64,000 nt of DNA, from assembly GCF_009828065.1 (NCBI RefSeq), contig NZ_WTYK01000001.1:310001-374000 (forward strand), given 5' to 3'. Each line of letters opens with the position of its first letter. Position 1 is the first letter of the stretch. The translations under genes were made by a program, and so were the position numbers. The notes beneath the pieces are model-generated. The model saw nothing but the letters and a program-made list of their open reading frames with translations, searched no databases and was not told the origin of the DNA. This document shows, in pieces, positions 43,753 through 58,896 of the stretch. This DNA is from Croceibacterium soli. GTDB lineage: Bacteria > Pseudomonadota > Alphaproteobacteria > Sphingomonadales > Sphingomonadaceae.

Positions 43753-44223
43753 ATGATCAAGCCTACAGGAGCGGAACGGCCCGCGGAAACGCCTCTCGAA
43801 TGGGGGCAACTCGCCGGCTCGGTAGGGCCGCGGCTGCGGCTGCTGCACAATGTGATGGTCGCCCGCTCGATCGCCGCGCTCGACGGCAGCGGACTGCCGA
43901 CGGGCTCGCACACCGTGCTCTCGCTGATCGCCGCCAACCCGGGGTCGACGCAGACCGCGCTGGCCGACGCAGCCGGGCTCAACAAGTCGGCCCTTGTGGG
44001 GATTGTCGACGAGCTGGAAAAGCGCGGTTTTGCCGAGCGGGTCCGCTCGCCGACCGACCGGCGGCGCAACCATCTCACGGTCACCCCCGCGGGCGTGACC
44101 GAGATGAAGGCGATGTTCGCCAAAGTCTCGCCAACAGAAACGAAGATCCGCGAAGCGCTGGGCCCGCGCGATCATGCTCTTCTGCTGGAGCTTCTGGACC
44201 GGGCTTACGCCGCGCTGGACTGA
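43753..44223 (+). CDS. MarR family transcriptional regulator
   Basis: The 156-residue protein has the winged helix-turn-helix of the MarR family: GSTQTALADAAGLNKSALVG (recognition helix, residues about 74-93) and the wing RVRSPTDRRRNHLTVTPAG with the family-typical D-R-R. It probably dimerises through its N- and C-terminal helices and responds to a small aromatic or phenolic ligand. AAGGGA precedes the ATG. No divergent gene is next to it, so its target is unclear; it converges with gltD with only three bases between. Confidence 0.88.
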   Translation: MIKPTGAERPAETPLEWGQLAGSVGPRLRLLHNVMVARSIAALDGSGLPTGSHTVLSLIAANPGSTQTALADAAGLNKSALVGIVDELEKRGFAERVRSPTDRRRNHLTVTPAGVTEMKAMFAKVSPTETKIREALGPRDHALLLELLDRAYAALD

Positions 44224-44226
44224 GCC

Positions 44227-45663
44227 TCAGCGCGGCAGTTCGGTTACCCCCATCAGCGCCTCGTCGACCGCGCGCGCCGCCTGGCGCCCCTCGCGGATCG
44301 CCCATACGATCAGGCTCTGGCCGCGGCGCATGTCGCCGCAAGCGAAGATCATGTCGTCGCTCGTGCGGTAGTCCAGGGTGTTCGCGTCGACATTGCCGCG
44401 CTCGGTCAGCTTCACGCCGCTCTGGTCGAGCATGCCGGCCTTGACCGGGCCGACGAAGCCCATCGCCAGCAGGATCAGATCGGCCGGCAGCACGAACTCG
44501 CTGCCTTCGATCTCCTGCATCTGCCCGCCGACCCATTCGATCCGCACGCAGCGGAGGCCGGTGACCTTGCCGTCTTCGCCGACGACTTCCTTGGTCAGGA
44601 CTGCCCAGTCGCGCTCGGCGCCTTCCTCGTGGCTGGAAGACGTGCGCAGCTTCATCGGCCAGTTCGGCCAGGTCAGCGCCTTGTTTTCCTTCTCGGGGGG
44701 CTTGGGCATGATCTCGATCTGAGTCACGCTTTTGGCGCCCTGGCGGTTGGAGGTGCCGACGCAGTCGGAACCCGTGTCGCCGCCGCCGATCACGATCACG
44801 TCCTTGCCGGTCGCCGTCAGCGTGCCGCGCGGCGCGGCGCGCTCTTCGCTGTCGCCGGCGTTGCGCTTGTTCTGCTGGGTGAGGAACTCCATCGCCAGGC
44901 GCACGCCGGGCAGTTCGGCGCCGGGAATGTTGAGCCCGCGCGGATCCTCGGCGCCGCCGGCCAGGACGATCGCGTCGAAGTTCTCCTTGAGCGACTTGAT
45001 CGAGATGTCGACGCCGACTTCGGTGCTGGTCCGGAAGGTCACGCCTTCGGCTTCCATCTGCACCGCGCGGCGGTTGATCAGATGCTTTTCCATCTTGAAG
45101 TCGGGGATGCCGTAGCGGAGCAGGCCGCCGAGGCGGTCGCTCTTCTCGAACACCGTCACCGAATGGCCGGCGCGGGCGAGCTGCTGGGCGCAGGCGAGGC
45201 CCGCGGGGCCGGAGCCGACCACGGCGACGCGCTTGCCGGTCTTCGTCAGGGCCGGACGCGGAACGATCCAGCCTTCCTTCCAGCCGCGATCGGCGATCGC
45301 GCACTCGATCGACTTGATCGTCACCGGCTGGTCCACGATGTTCAGCGTGCACGCGGCCTCGCACGGCGCGGGGCACACGCGGCCGGTAAATTCCGGGAAG
45401 TTGTTGGTCGAATGGAGATTGTCCAGCGCTTCGCGCCAGTCGTCCTCGTAGACCAGATGATTCCAGTCGGGGATCATGTTGTTCACCGGACAGCCGTTAT
45501 GGCAGTACGGGATCCCGCAGTTCATGCAGCGCGACGCCTGGTTCTTCAGCTTTTCCGCCGGCAGCGGGATCGCGAACTCCTTGTAGTTCTTGATCCGCTC
45601 CTGCGGGTCTTCGTAGCTGCGGTCCTCGCGATCCAGCTCGAGGAAGCCGGTTTCCTTACCCAT
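44227..45663 (-). CDS. gltD: Glutamate synthase small subunit
   Basis: The 478-residue subunit feeds electrons from NADPH to the large subunit. The N-terminal Fe-S domain has [14 protein letters not shown] (near residue 46) and [11 protein letters not shown] (near 97). FAD and NAD(P) sites are [20 protein letters not shown] and [12 protein letters not shown], and the C-terminal [18 protein letters not shown] is the second FAD motif. The start at 45663 (MGKETGFLE) lies 11 bp after the gltB stop, so both are one operon. Confidence 0.96.
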   Translation of the reverse strand: MGKETGFLELDREDRSYEDPQERIKNYKEFAIPLPAEKLKNQASRCMNCGIPYCHNGCPVNNMIPDWNHLVYEDDWREALDNLHSTNNFPEFTGRVCPAPCEAACTLNIVDQPVTIKSIECAIADRGWKEGWIVPRPALTKTGKRVAVVGSGPAGLACAQQLARAGHSVTVFEKSDRLGGLLRYGIPDFKMEKHLINRRAVQMEAEGVTFRTSTEVGVDISIKSLKENFDAIVLAGGAEDPRGLNIPGAELPGVRLAMEFLTQQNKRNAGDSEERAAPRGTLTATGKDVIVIGGGDTGSDCVGTSNRQGAKSVTQIEIMPKPPEKENKALTWPNWPMKLRTSSSHEEGAERDWAVLTKEVVGEDGKVTGLRCVRIEWVGGQMQEIEGSEFVLPADLILLAMGFVGPVKAGMLDQSGVKLTERGNVDANTLDYRTSDDMIFACGDMRRGQSLIVWAIREGRQAARAVDEALMGVTELPR

Positions 45664-45674
45664 CTTCGTAAATC

Positions 45675-50318
<4,644 letters not shown>

Positions 50319-50387
50319 TTTACTCGTTCCTGTTTCCGGCGAGGCAAGCGGCCTTGCGGAGCGGCAGGGCCGCAACGAAAGGCGACT

Positions 50388-50402
50388 CACCCCGTCGGGG
50401 TG
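50388..50402. promoter_or_regulatory. Perfect short palindrome upstream of gltB
   Basis: CACCCC-GTC-GGGGTG lies about 70 bp before the proposed gltB start in the 213-bp gap. It could be an operator or a leader hairpin of the gltBD mRNA. I see nothing else in the gap that I can name. Confidence 0.35.
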
Positions 50403-50531
50403 CTTACGAAAATGTCGCGAATTTTCCCAATGCCGACAGGAAGGTGCTTTTGCAAGCGTGGGTAAACGCGCGCGGCGGCGCCAACAGCCACTCCGGGGTT
50501 ATCGCGAGGCGCCGATCGGCGACTGCAGGAG

Positions 50532-51794
50532 TCAGGCGGCGCCGCTGATTCTTTGTAGTGCGGCGAGTGCTGCGCGCAAGTCCTGCCCGTTGCGCGTGCG
50601 ATTGGGCGGTGCGCTGGAAGGATGCGTGGAATTCGCCGGAATTCCGGCCTCTTCGGAGGGGCACGTGGGGGCAATGACGGCGCCGGTTTCGCGGTTCCGA
50701 GGGGCCGCGGACGGCCTCACATGAGCCGCCGGCAGGGCTCCGAACGGAAAGCTGACGACCGGCTCGACATGGTCGCTATCCGTCTCCCGATCCGGGCGGC
50801 GCACGAATTCCTCGTGGCCGCTAAAGGGATTCTTCATCGCTGGCTCGGCGTCGCTGGCGAGCTTGTCCTGCGATCCGAAGAAGCTGGCGATCGCACGGGC
50901 GGCGTCCTCCGGTTCGGCGGCTTCGAACTCCGCCGATAGGAAGGGGGCGGGCCCGGGCGCCGGTGCAGGTCCGGAAGCCTCGAGCGTTCGCCGCCTCTCT
51001 ATTGCGGCGCCGAGCCGTCCCGCGAGCTGCACCAGCCCAAGCTCCTCGAGCGGGCTGGCGTCGAGCGGCAGGCGAGGGGCAGCTTCGCCGCGCTCGCCCT
51101 CGGCAATGGAGAACCAATGGACCGGGGTGTCGAACATGGCGGAGTCGTCGCCATGTCGGCGAAGATCGTCGGCACGTTCGCCGAGATCGCCGAGAGGCTC
51201 GGGTTCATCCTCGGCGATGTCCGCTTGCGTATCGGCATGCGGCAGATCGGGCCCGGCTCGCCACCAGTCGTCCAGGTCCGGGTCTCGTTCACCGCTCGGC
51301 GCCGAGTTCTCGCCGTTGCGCATTTCGGCCCGCGTGACGACAATCTCGGGACTGCTCCGGTGCGACTGGCCGATGATGGGGGAGCCGTGCTCGGAGATGA
51401 AGTCGAGCCATTCGAAGCCTTCCTCGCCCAATTCGGCGTGCGCCGCGATCGGGCGGCATTCGCGGGCTTCGGTGCGGTCAGTGGCGCGCACTCTGGCGCC
51501 CGGCTCCTGCGAGCGCGCAACCTGGCGCGCGAGCAGCAGGCCGGCCGCGGCGCCGGCCATGGCTGCCGCCAGGGCGATCAGGGTACGGGCGGTGGAGCCG
51601 AGCGGCGGTTCGGCCGCCGGCACGAGAGCGGCGATGCCGGTCAGCGCGACAAGCCGATCGACCAGGGCTGCCGGCAGCACCAGGCTGCCGAGTCCGAGCA
51701 GGCAGGCGAACCACAGCGCCACGATGGCCGGGAACGCCGGATGCGTGCTGATCGGCGCCTTGTCCGCTTGTCCTGGAGAGTCCGGTTCTACCAC
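50532..51794 (-). CDS. Hypothetical membrane protein with long cytoplasmic acidic region
   Basis: I do not recognise this 420-residue protein. It begins with GTG at 51794. Two hydrophobic segments lie at about residues 24-44 (AIVALWFACLLGLGSLVLPA) and 68-90 (RTLIALAAAMAGAAAGLLLARQ). The remaining 320 residues are polar, proline- and acid-rich and probably disordered, with a short ordered C-terminal helix, NGQDLRAALAALQRISGAA. It follows the exosortase-associated glycosyltransferase by 36 bp on the same strand, so a link to that glycan system is possible but not shown. Confidence 0.75.
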   Translation of the reverse strand: MVEPDSPGQADKAPISTHPAFPAIVALWFACLLGLGSLVLPAALVDRLVALTGIAALVPAAEPPLGSTARTLIALAAAMAGAAAGLLLARQVARSQEPGARVRATDRTEARECRPIAAHAELGEEGFEWLDFISEHGSPIIGQSHRSSPEIVVTRAEMRNGENSAPSGERDPDLDDWWRAGPDLPHADTQADIAEDEPEPLGDLGERADDLRRHGDDSAMFDTPVHWFSIAEGERGEAAPRLPLDASPLEELGLVQLAGRLGAAIERRRTLEASGPAPAPGPAPFLSAEFEAAEPEDAARAIASFFGSQDKLASDAEPAMKNPFSGHEEFVRRPDRETDSDHVEPVVSFPFGALPAAHVRPSAAPRNRETGAVIAPTCPSEEAGIPANSTHPSSAPPNRTRNGQDLRAALAALQRISGAA

Positions 51795-51830
51795 TTCTGC
51801 CTTCCACTGCTGCGCCGGCCCGCCGCTGCC

Positions 51831-53063
51831 CTATCGAGCGGCGGTGCGGGCCCCGGCATCCGCCGCCGGGGCTAGCAAGCCTTCGTAAACGTCCCGATAA
51901 CGGCGGACGTTGCGGGCCCAGTCGTGATGTTCGGCGACATGCGCGCGGGCCGCGGCGCGTATCCGCGGCCATGCTTCCGCCTGCGAGAGCAGCGCGGCCA
52001 GGGCCCTGGCGCAGGCCGGCGGATCGTCGGCCGGAAACAACGCCCCGGTCACCCCGTCGCGGATCAGCTCCCGATGCCCCCCGACATCCGAGGCGGCGAC
52101 GATCCGCCCTTGCGCCATCGCCTCGAGCGGCTTGAGCGGCGTGACCAGGTCCGTCAGGCGGCTGCGCTTGCGCGGGTAGGCCATGACCGAACACAGCGAA
52201 TAGTACCGCTCCACCTCGTGGTGCGGCACGCGGCCGGCGAAGTGGATGGCGAAAGCGGCCGGCGAGGCTTCGGCCTGCACCCGCAGAGCCTGCTCCATCG
52301 GGCCGCCGCCGACCAGAAGCAGGCGCGCGCCGGGCTGCTCCGCGATCAGCTGCGGCATCGCCGCGATCAGGTCGTCCAGGCCTTCGTAGTCGTAGAAGCT
52401 GCCGATGAACCCGATCACCGGGCCATCGCCGAGCGCCAGTTCGCCGGCCAGCGCCGCGTCGCGTGGGAGCGGGGTGCCGAACAGCCCCAGGTCCACGCCG
52501 TTGGGCATCACGCCGATCTTGTCCGGACGCACGCCGCGGGCGATCAGATCCTCCCGCAAGCCCCGGCAGATCGTCATCACCGAGTCCGCCCCGGCCACGG
52601 CGCGGTTTTCGAGCGCGCGCGTGATCCGGTACCGAAGCGAGCCTTCGTGCGTGGCGCCGTTGCCGACGGCGGCGTCCTCCCAGAACGCGCGGATCTCGTA
52701 GACCAGCGGGACCCCGAGGGTCCGCGCCGCCTTGAGCCCGGCGAGGCCGCACAAGGCCGGCGAGTGGGCGTGGAGCACATCGGGCCGCCAGACGCGCGCG
52801 GTGGCGACGACTGCCTCGGCGAGGGCGTTCACCTCGCGCCATTCGCGCAAGCCCGCCGGGCCACTCGCCGCACCGGGCGTACGGTGGAAGGTCATGTCCT
52901 CGATGGTCTCGACCTCCGGCCCGTCTGCGCTGTGCCGTTGCCCGGTGACGGCCCGGACCTCGAGCCCATCGGCCTGCTGCGCGCGGAGAATGGCGCGCGT
53001 GCGGAAGGTGTAGCCGCTGTGCAGCGGCAGCGAGTGATCGAGAATGTGGAGGACCCGGGTCAT
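51831..53063 (-). CDS. GT4 glycosyltransferase, exosortase-A-system associated type
   Basis: The 410-residue transferase begins MTRVLHILDHSLPLHSGYTF followed by RTRAIL, the distinctive opening of the glycosyltransferase group that accompanies exosortase A/PEP-CTERM loci. The C-terminal donor-binding domain has GFIGSFYDYEGLDDLIAAMP and DLVTPLKPLEAMAQGRIVAA with the catalytic-type glutamate. It likely adds a sugar in exopolysaccharide or protein O-glycan assembly at the cytoplasmic face. The divergent neighbours on the plus strand are a small membrane protein and an O-antigen-ligase-like protein of the same association, but no exosortase, EpsH or PEP-CTERM gene is in the window. Confidence 0.87.
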   Translation of the reverse strand: MTRVLHILDHSLPLHSGYTFRTRAILRAQQADGLEVRAVTGQRHSADGPEVETIEDMTFHRTPGAASGPAGLREWREVNALAEAVVATARVWRPDVLHAHSPALCGLAGLKAARTLGVPLVYEIRAFWEDAAVGNGATHEGSLRYRITRALENRAVAGADSVMTICRGLREDLIARGVRPDKIGVMPNGVDLGLFGTPLPRDAALAGELALGDGPVIGFIGSFYDYEGLDDLIAAMPQLIAEQPGARLLLVGGGPMEQALRVQAEASPAAFAIHFAGRVPHHEVERYYSLCSVMAYPRKRSRLTDLVTPLKPLEAMAQGRIVAASDVGGHRELIRDGVTGALFPADDPPACARALAALLSQAEAWPRIRAAARAHVAEHHDWARNVRRYRDVYEGLLAPAADAGARTAAR

Positions 53064-53146
53064 GCAGGCTTGGTGTCACGACAAGCTTAACGGCCCGTCA
53101 ACCGGAGCGGGCTAGTAGGGGCGGACCGGCGCCTCTGGAGCGGACT

Positions 53147-53320
53147 TTGATCGATTATCTCACCCTGGCGCTGACAAGCGGGCTGATCGCCTTGGCGCTG
53201 TGGCGCCTGCTCTGGCGGGACGATCTCGATCGCGATGCCGGCACCGCGCCGGCGCGGCGGCGGCCTTGGGTCAAGGGGACGGACAGCGGCGCCGCTCCCG
53301 AGGACGATACGGACCGATGA
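53147..53320 (+). CDS. Small membrane protein coupled to the O-glycan ligase
   Basis: A 57-residue frame starts with TTG 53147, preceded by TCTGGAG at six to seven bases. It has one hydrophobic helix (YLTLALTSGLIALALWRLLW, residues 4-23) and a charged tail that ends DDTDR. Its TGA overlaps the ATG of the ligase gene (ATGA), a strong sign of translational coupling and that the frame is real. I know no family. It is probably an inner-membrane partner or chaperone of the ligase. Confidence 0.65.
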   Translation: MIDYLTLALTSGLIALALWRLLWRDDLDRDAGTAPARRRPWVKGTDSGAAPEDDTDR

Positions 53321-54723
53321 TCGACCTCGTCCTGATCGCCTTTGTCGGCTTTTTCCTCGCGCTCGGCCTGAAGCGCCCATTCATCTGGGTGCTGGCCTAT
53401 ATCTACATCGACATCGTCGCGCCGCAGAAGATCGGCTGGGGCCCGATCACCGCCCTGCCGCTGTCGCTGATCGCCTTCGTTCTGGCGTTCGCCGGCTGGC
53501 TGATGCTCGACCATAAGGAAGGCAGCCGATTCACCCTGCGCCAGGGCCTGATCGCCCTGCTGCTGGCTTACTGCGGCTATACCACAGCGTCCGCCGACTA
53601 CCCGATCGAGGCGATGGTCAAGTGGGATTGGGTGTGGAAGGCCTTGTTCTTCGCGATGTTCCTGCCGCTGACGCTGCGAACCAGGCTGCGGCTGGAGGCG
53701 GCGGCGCTGATCATGGTCCTGGCGATCGCCACGATCGTCATCAACGGCGGGATCAAGACCGCGCTCGGCGGCGGCGGCTACGGCACCCTGAGCCTGCTGG
53801 TACGCGAGAACGCGGGGCTCTACGAAGGCTCGATCCTGTCGACCGCGGCCATCGCCACCATTCCGCTGGCGCTGTGGCTCGCGCGGCACGGGACGGTCTT
53901 CAAGCCCGATTGGCGCGTGTGGACCTTCACCGCTGGGTTCGTCTTCGCCGCCCTGCTGATCCCGGTCGGCACTGCCGCCCGCACGGGCCTCGTCTGCGCC
54001 GCGTTTCTCGCCGTGCTGATGCTGCGTTCGGTGAGGTACCGGTTCGTCTATGCCGGACTGGCGGGCGTGGCGCTGCTCGCCTCGCTTCCCTTCCTGCCGC
54101 AGAGCTTCGTGGAACGAATGAGCACGATTACCGAGCACCAGGGCGACGAATCTGCTTCGACTCGCGTGCAGGTGTGGAAGTGGACGCTCGAATACGCCCA
54201 GCGCAACCCGCTCGGCGGCGGGTTCGACGCCTACCTCGGCAACAGCTTCACTTACCAGACCCGCAAGCTGGAGGGCGAACCGCCGAACCAGCGCGTCGTC
54301 TACGCCGAAGTGACCGACCGCGGCAGGGCCTACCACTCTTCCTACTTCGAACTGCTCGGCGAGCAGGGCTGGCCCGGCCTGGTCCTGTGGTTCTGGCTGC
54401 AGGCGCTCGGCCTGTGGCATATGGAACGGCTGCGCTGGCGCTTCCGCAAGAGCGAGGCAGGCGAAAGCAGCTGGCAATGGGGCCTGGCAACCGCCCTGCA
54501 GCAGGCGCAGGCCGTCTACCTGGTCGGCGCCCTGTTCGTCGGCATTGGGTATCAGCCGTTCATCTTCATGCTCATCGGGCTGCAATGCGGCCTGTGGAGC
54601 TATGTGAAGCGCACCACGCCGGCAGCGGCCCGGAGCCGTATGAGGCGGGCAGGCGAGCCGGGGATCGGGTTGGCCGAGGCGAGGTTGCGCAGCACCTCCA
54701 CCACCCCCAACCCCCTCCTCTGA
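53317..54723 (+). CDS. O-antigen ligase-like (Wzy/WaaL) protein, exosortase-A associated
   Basis: The 468-residue polytopic membrane protein has 10-12 helices and the Wzy_C domain, including FDAYLGNSFTYQTRK and the large periplasmic loop ending YHSSYFELLGEQGWPGLVLW, in which H and E residues are the usual ligase features. The N-terminus (ALGLKRPFIWVLAYIYIDIV then APQKIGWGPI) matches the putative O-glycosylation ligase family tied to exosortase A systems. It would polymerise or transfer a lipid-linked glycan. Its last residues (STSTTPNPLL) and stop codon are encoded by a family A repeat, so the native C-terminus was altered by repeat insertion. Confidence 0.87.
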   Translation: MIDLVLIAFVGFFLALGLKRPFIWVLAYIYIDIVAPQKIGWGPITALPLSLIAFVLAFAGWLMLDHKEGSRFTLRQGLIALLLAYCGYTTASADYPIEAMVKWDWVWKALFFAMFLPLTLRTRLRLEAAALIMVLAIATIVINGGIKTALGGGGYGTLSLLVRENAGLYEGSILSTAAIATIPLALWLARHGTVFKPDWRVWTFTAGFVFAALLIPVGTAARTGLVCAAFLAVLMLRSVRYRFVYAGLAGVALLASLPFLPQSFVERMSTITEHQGDESASTRVQVWKWTLEYAQRNPLGGGFDAYLGNSFTYQTRKLEGEPPNQRVVYAEVTDRGRAYHSSYFELLGEQGWPGLVLWFWLQALGLWHMERLRWRFRKSEAGESSWQWGLATALQQAQAVYLVGALFVGIGYQPFIFMLIGLQCGLWSYVKRTTPAAARSRMRRAGEPGIGLAEARLRSTSTTPNPLL

Positions 54724-54736
54724 AGAGGAGGGGGCT
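54690..54736. repeat. Family A palindrome end, truncated copy
   Basis: CACCTCCACCACCCCCAACC followed by the palindrome CCCCCTCCTCT-GA-AGAGGAGGGGG (54711-54734) is the inverse of the left end of the 13246 element. It overlaps the 3' end of the ligase gene and provides its TGA. It may also serve as a hairpin between the convergent ligase and CDC48 genes. Confidence 0.8.
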
Positions 54737-54744
54737 AAGGGACC

Positions 54745-57054
<2,310 letters not shown>

Positions 57055-57181
57055 AGGTCCGCTTGCTCCCTGAGTGTTGATGTGTCCGGCACAGCTAGGG
57101 ACGGGGTCTGCCGATTGCAAACCCCGGTGCCGCCCTCCCAAGGACAATGCCCGCGCGATCACGGCGTATCCCGCGCAGAGC

Positions 57182-57212
57182 AAAAAAAACCCGGCCGTTG
57201 CCGGCCGGGCTT
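57182..57212 (-). terminator. Rho-independent terminator on the minus strand
   Basis: Read on the minus strand, CCCGGCCG-GCAA-CGGCCGGG is followed by eight T residues. There is no such tract for the plus strand. No annotated minus-strand gene ends here; the nearest open frame to the right is not credible, so it may end a small RNA. Confidence 0.85.
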
Positions 57213-57365
57213 GGAAGTTTTGGGAGAGGATGCCTGAAAGGCCCGCTCCATATGCTGCAGGTGCTCACTGTTCGCAAGTGCGAAAAGGGCACCAGTTGTT
57301 GCGAAATGCGCAACAGTTAGCGTCTGAAGCAGTCGATTGCGCCGAATCAGTAGCATTCTTCGCAT
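57182..57365 (-). ncRNA. Candidate small RNA ending at the orphan terminator
   Basis: A strong minus-strand terminator without a matching gene suggests a short non-coding transcript that starts to the right, somewhere between about 57320 and 57440, and contains the GTTGCG-AAATG-CGCAAC and TTCGCA-CT-TGCGAA hairpins. The 5' end is not known and I do not recognise the sequence as 6S RNA, tmRNA or SRP RNA. A frame that spans the terminator (57159-57365) is not protein-like. Confidence 0.3.
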
Positions 57366-57519
57366 CTGCCGAGACTATGATGCACCTGCGATGCTGCGCT
57401 GCAGCACGTCTGTGGCTGCTCGGGTTTTTCGCATAAGCGAAAAGCGGCTTGTGCCATGCGCTGCCCTTCCTAGAACGGCAGAGCGCAATTGCGGCCGCCA
57501 CGGCGGCCAAGGAGGACCG

Positions 57520-58227
57520 ATGAAGAAGCTCTACGCCGATGCCGCCGCCGCTCTCGACGGAGTGCTGTTCGACGGCATGCTGATCGCCGCCGGCGGCTTC
57601 GGCCTGTGCGGCATTCCCGAGCGCCTGTTGGGCGCGATCCAGGCGAGTGGGGTGAGGGACCTGACCTTCGCCAGCAACAACGCCGGGATCGACAACGAAG
57701 GCATCGGCAAGCTGCTGCGCACGAAGCAGGTGCGGAAGATGATCAGCTCTTACGTCGGCGAGAACAAGGAGTTCGAGCGCCAGTACCTCGCAGGAGAGCT
57801 CGAGGTGGAGTTCTGCCCCCAAGGCACCTTGGCCGAACGGATGCGCGCCGGTGGGGCGGGGATCCCCGGCTTCTACACCAAGACCGGCGTCGGCACTCTC
57901 GTCGCCGAAGGCAAGGAAGTGAAGGAGTTCGGCGGCGAGGACTATATCCTCGAGCGCGGCATCTTCGCCGATCTCAGCATCGTGAAGGCCTGGAAGGCGG
58001 ACGAGACAGGCAACCTGGTGTTCCGCAAGACCGCCCGCAACTTCAACCTGCCGGCCGCCACCTGCGGCAAAGTCTGCGTCGTGGAAGTGGAGGAGGTGGT
58101 ACCCGCGGGATCGCTCGATCCCGACTGCATCCACCTGCCCGGGGTCTACGTCCAGCGCATGATCGTCGGCGCGCCCTACGAGAAGAAGATCGAGTTCACG
58201 ACCACGCGCGAGAGGGAGGCGGCATAA
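57520..58227 (+). CDS. scoA: 3-oxoacid CoA-transferase subunit A
   Basis: The 235-residue alpha subunit of succinyl-CoA:3-ketoacid CoA transferase starts at 57520 behind a perfect AAGGAGG. The CoA-transferase family 1 signature is in [20 protein letters not shown] (about residues 23-42), with [12 protein letters not shown] and [15 protein letters not shown] following. With subunit B it moves CoA between succinyl-CoA and acetoacetate, letting the cell use ketone bodies or products of PHB breakdown. The stop overlaps the scoB start by one base (TAATG). Confidence 0.94.
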   Translation: MKKLYADAAAALDGVLFDGMLIAAGGFGLCGIPERLLGAIQASGVRDLTFASNNAGIDNEGIGKLLRTKQVRKMISSYVGENKEFERQYLAGELEVEFCPQGTLAERMRAGGAGIPGFYTKTGVGTLVAEGKEVKEFGGEDYILERGIFADLSIVKAWKADETGNLVFRKTARNFNLPAATCGKVCVVEVEEVVPAGSLDPDCIHLPGVYVQRMIVGAPYEKKIEFTTTREREAA

Positions 58228-58862
58228 TGGCCTGGGATCGGAACCAGATGGCCGCCCGCGCGGCGCAGGAACTGCAGGACGGCTACTACGTCAACCTCGG
58301 CATCGGCATCCCCACGCTGGTGGCGAACCATATCCCGGCGGGGATGCAGGTCACGCTGCAGAGCGAGAACGGGATGCTCGGCATCGGCCCGTTCCCATAC
58401 CCGGACGAAGTCGATCCCGACCTGATCAACGCCGGCAAGCAGACCATCAGCGAGCTGCCGCACAGCGCCTATTTCGACAGCGCGCAAAGCTTCGCCATGA
58501 TTCGCGGCGGGCACATCGACCTGACCGTGCTCGGCGCCATGGAAGTCTCCGAGACCGGCGACATCGCCAACTGGATGATCCCGGGCAAGCTGATCAAGGG
58601 CATGGGCGGGGCGATGGACCTCGTCGCCGGGGTCAAGAAGATCATCGTTGTGATGGAGCATGTCTCGAAGGACGGCTCGCCCAAGTTCCTCCGCGAATGC
58701 AAGCTGCCGCTGACGGGCAAGAACGTGGTCGACATGATCGTCACCGATCTGTGCGTTTTCCGCCGGCCCGATCACGACAGCCCGTTCCAGCTGGTGGAGC
58801 TCGCTCCCGGCGTGACCGCGGAACAGGTGGCGGAGAAGACCGCGGCGCATTACCAGTCCTGA
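58227..58862 (+). CDS. scoB: 3-oxoacid CoA-transferase subunit B
   Basis: The 211-residue beta subunit carries the catalytic glutamate E47 in [12 protein letters not shown], which forms the glutamyl-CoA thioester. [33 protein letters not shown] and [19 protein letters not shown] are family-typical. It forms an A2B2-type enzyme with ScoA. An MFS transporter gene starts 34 bp downstream and may be in the same transcript. Confidence 0.95.
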   Translation: MAWDRNQMAARAAQELQDGYYVNLGIGIPTLVANHIPAGMQVTLQSENGMLGIGPFPYPDEVDPDLINAGKQTISELPHSAYFDSAQSFAMIRGGHIDLTVLGAMEVSETGDIANWMIPGKLIKGMGGAMDLVAGVKKIIVVMEHVSKDGSPKFLRECKLPLTGKNVVDMIVTDLCVFRRPDHDSPFQLVELAPGVTAEQVAEKTAAHYQS

Positions 58863-58896
58863 CTGAAGCTCCTCGGGAGCACGGGAGAGGACAGGA

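Larger units (their letters stand above)
57055..57519. other. 465-bp gap between CDC48 and the CoA-transferase operon, rich in palindromes
   Basis: There is no convincing protein gene. The region contains a minus-strand terminator (57182-57212) and palindromes at 57271-57284 (TTCGCA-AG-TGCGAA), 57298-57314 (GTTGCG-AAATG-CGCAAC), 57392-57406 (TGCTGC-GCT-GCAGCA) and 57426-57443 (TTTTCGC-ATAA-GCGAAAA). It must hold divergent promoters, for the CDC48 gene near 57060-57180 and for scoA near 57450-57515. Confidence 0.55.

Noticed and set aside
57159-57365. A 68-codon minus-strand frame across the orphan terminator
   Set aside because: The frame reads through a strong terminator hairpin and T-tract and its product has no protein-like features.
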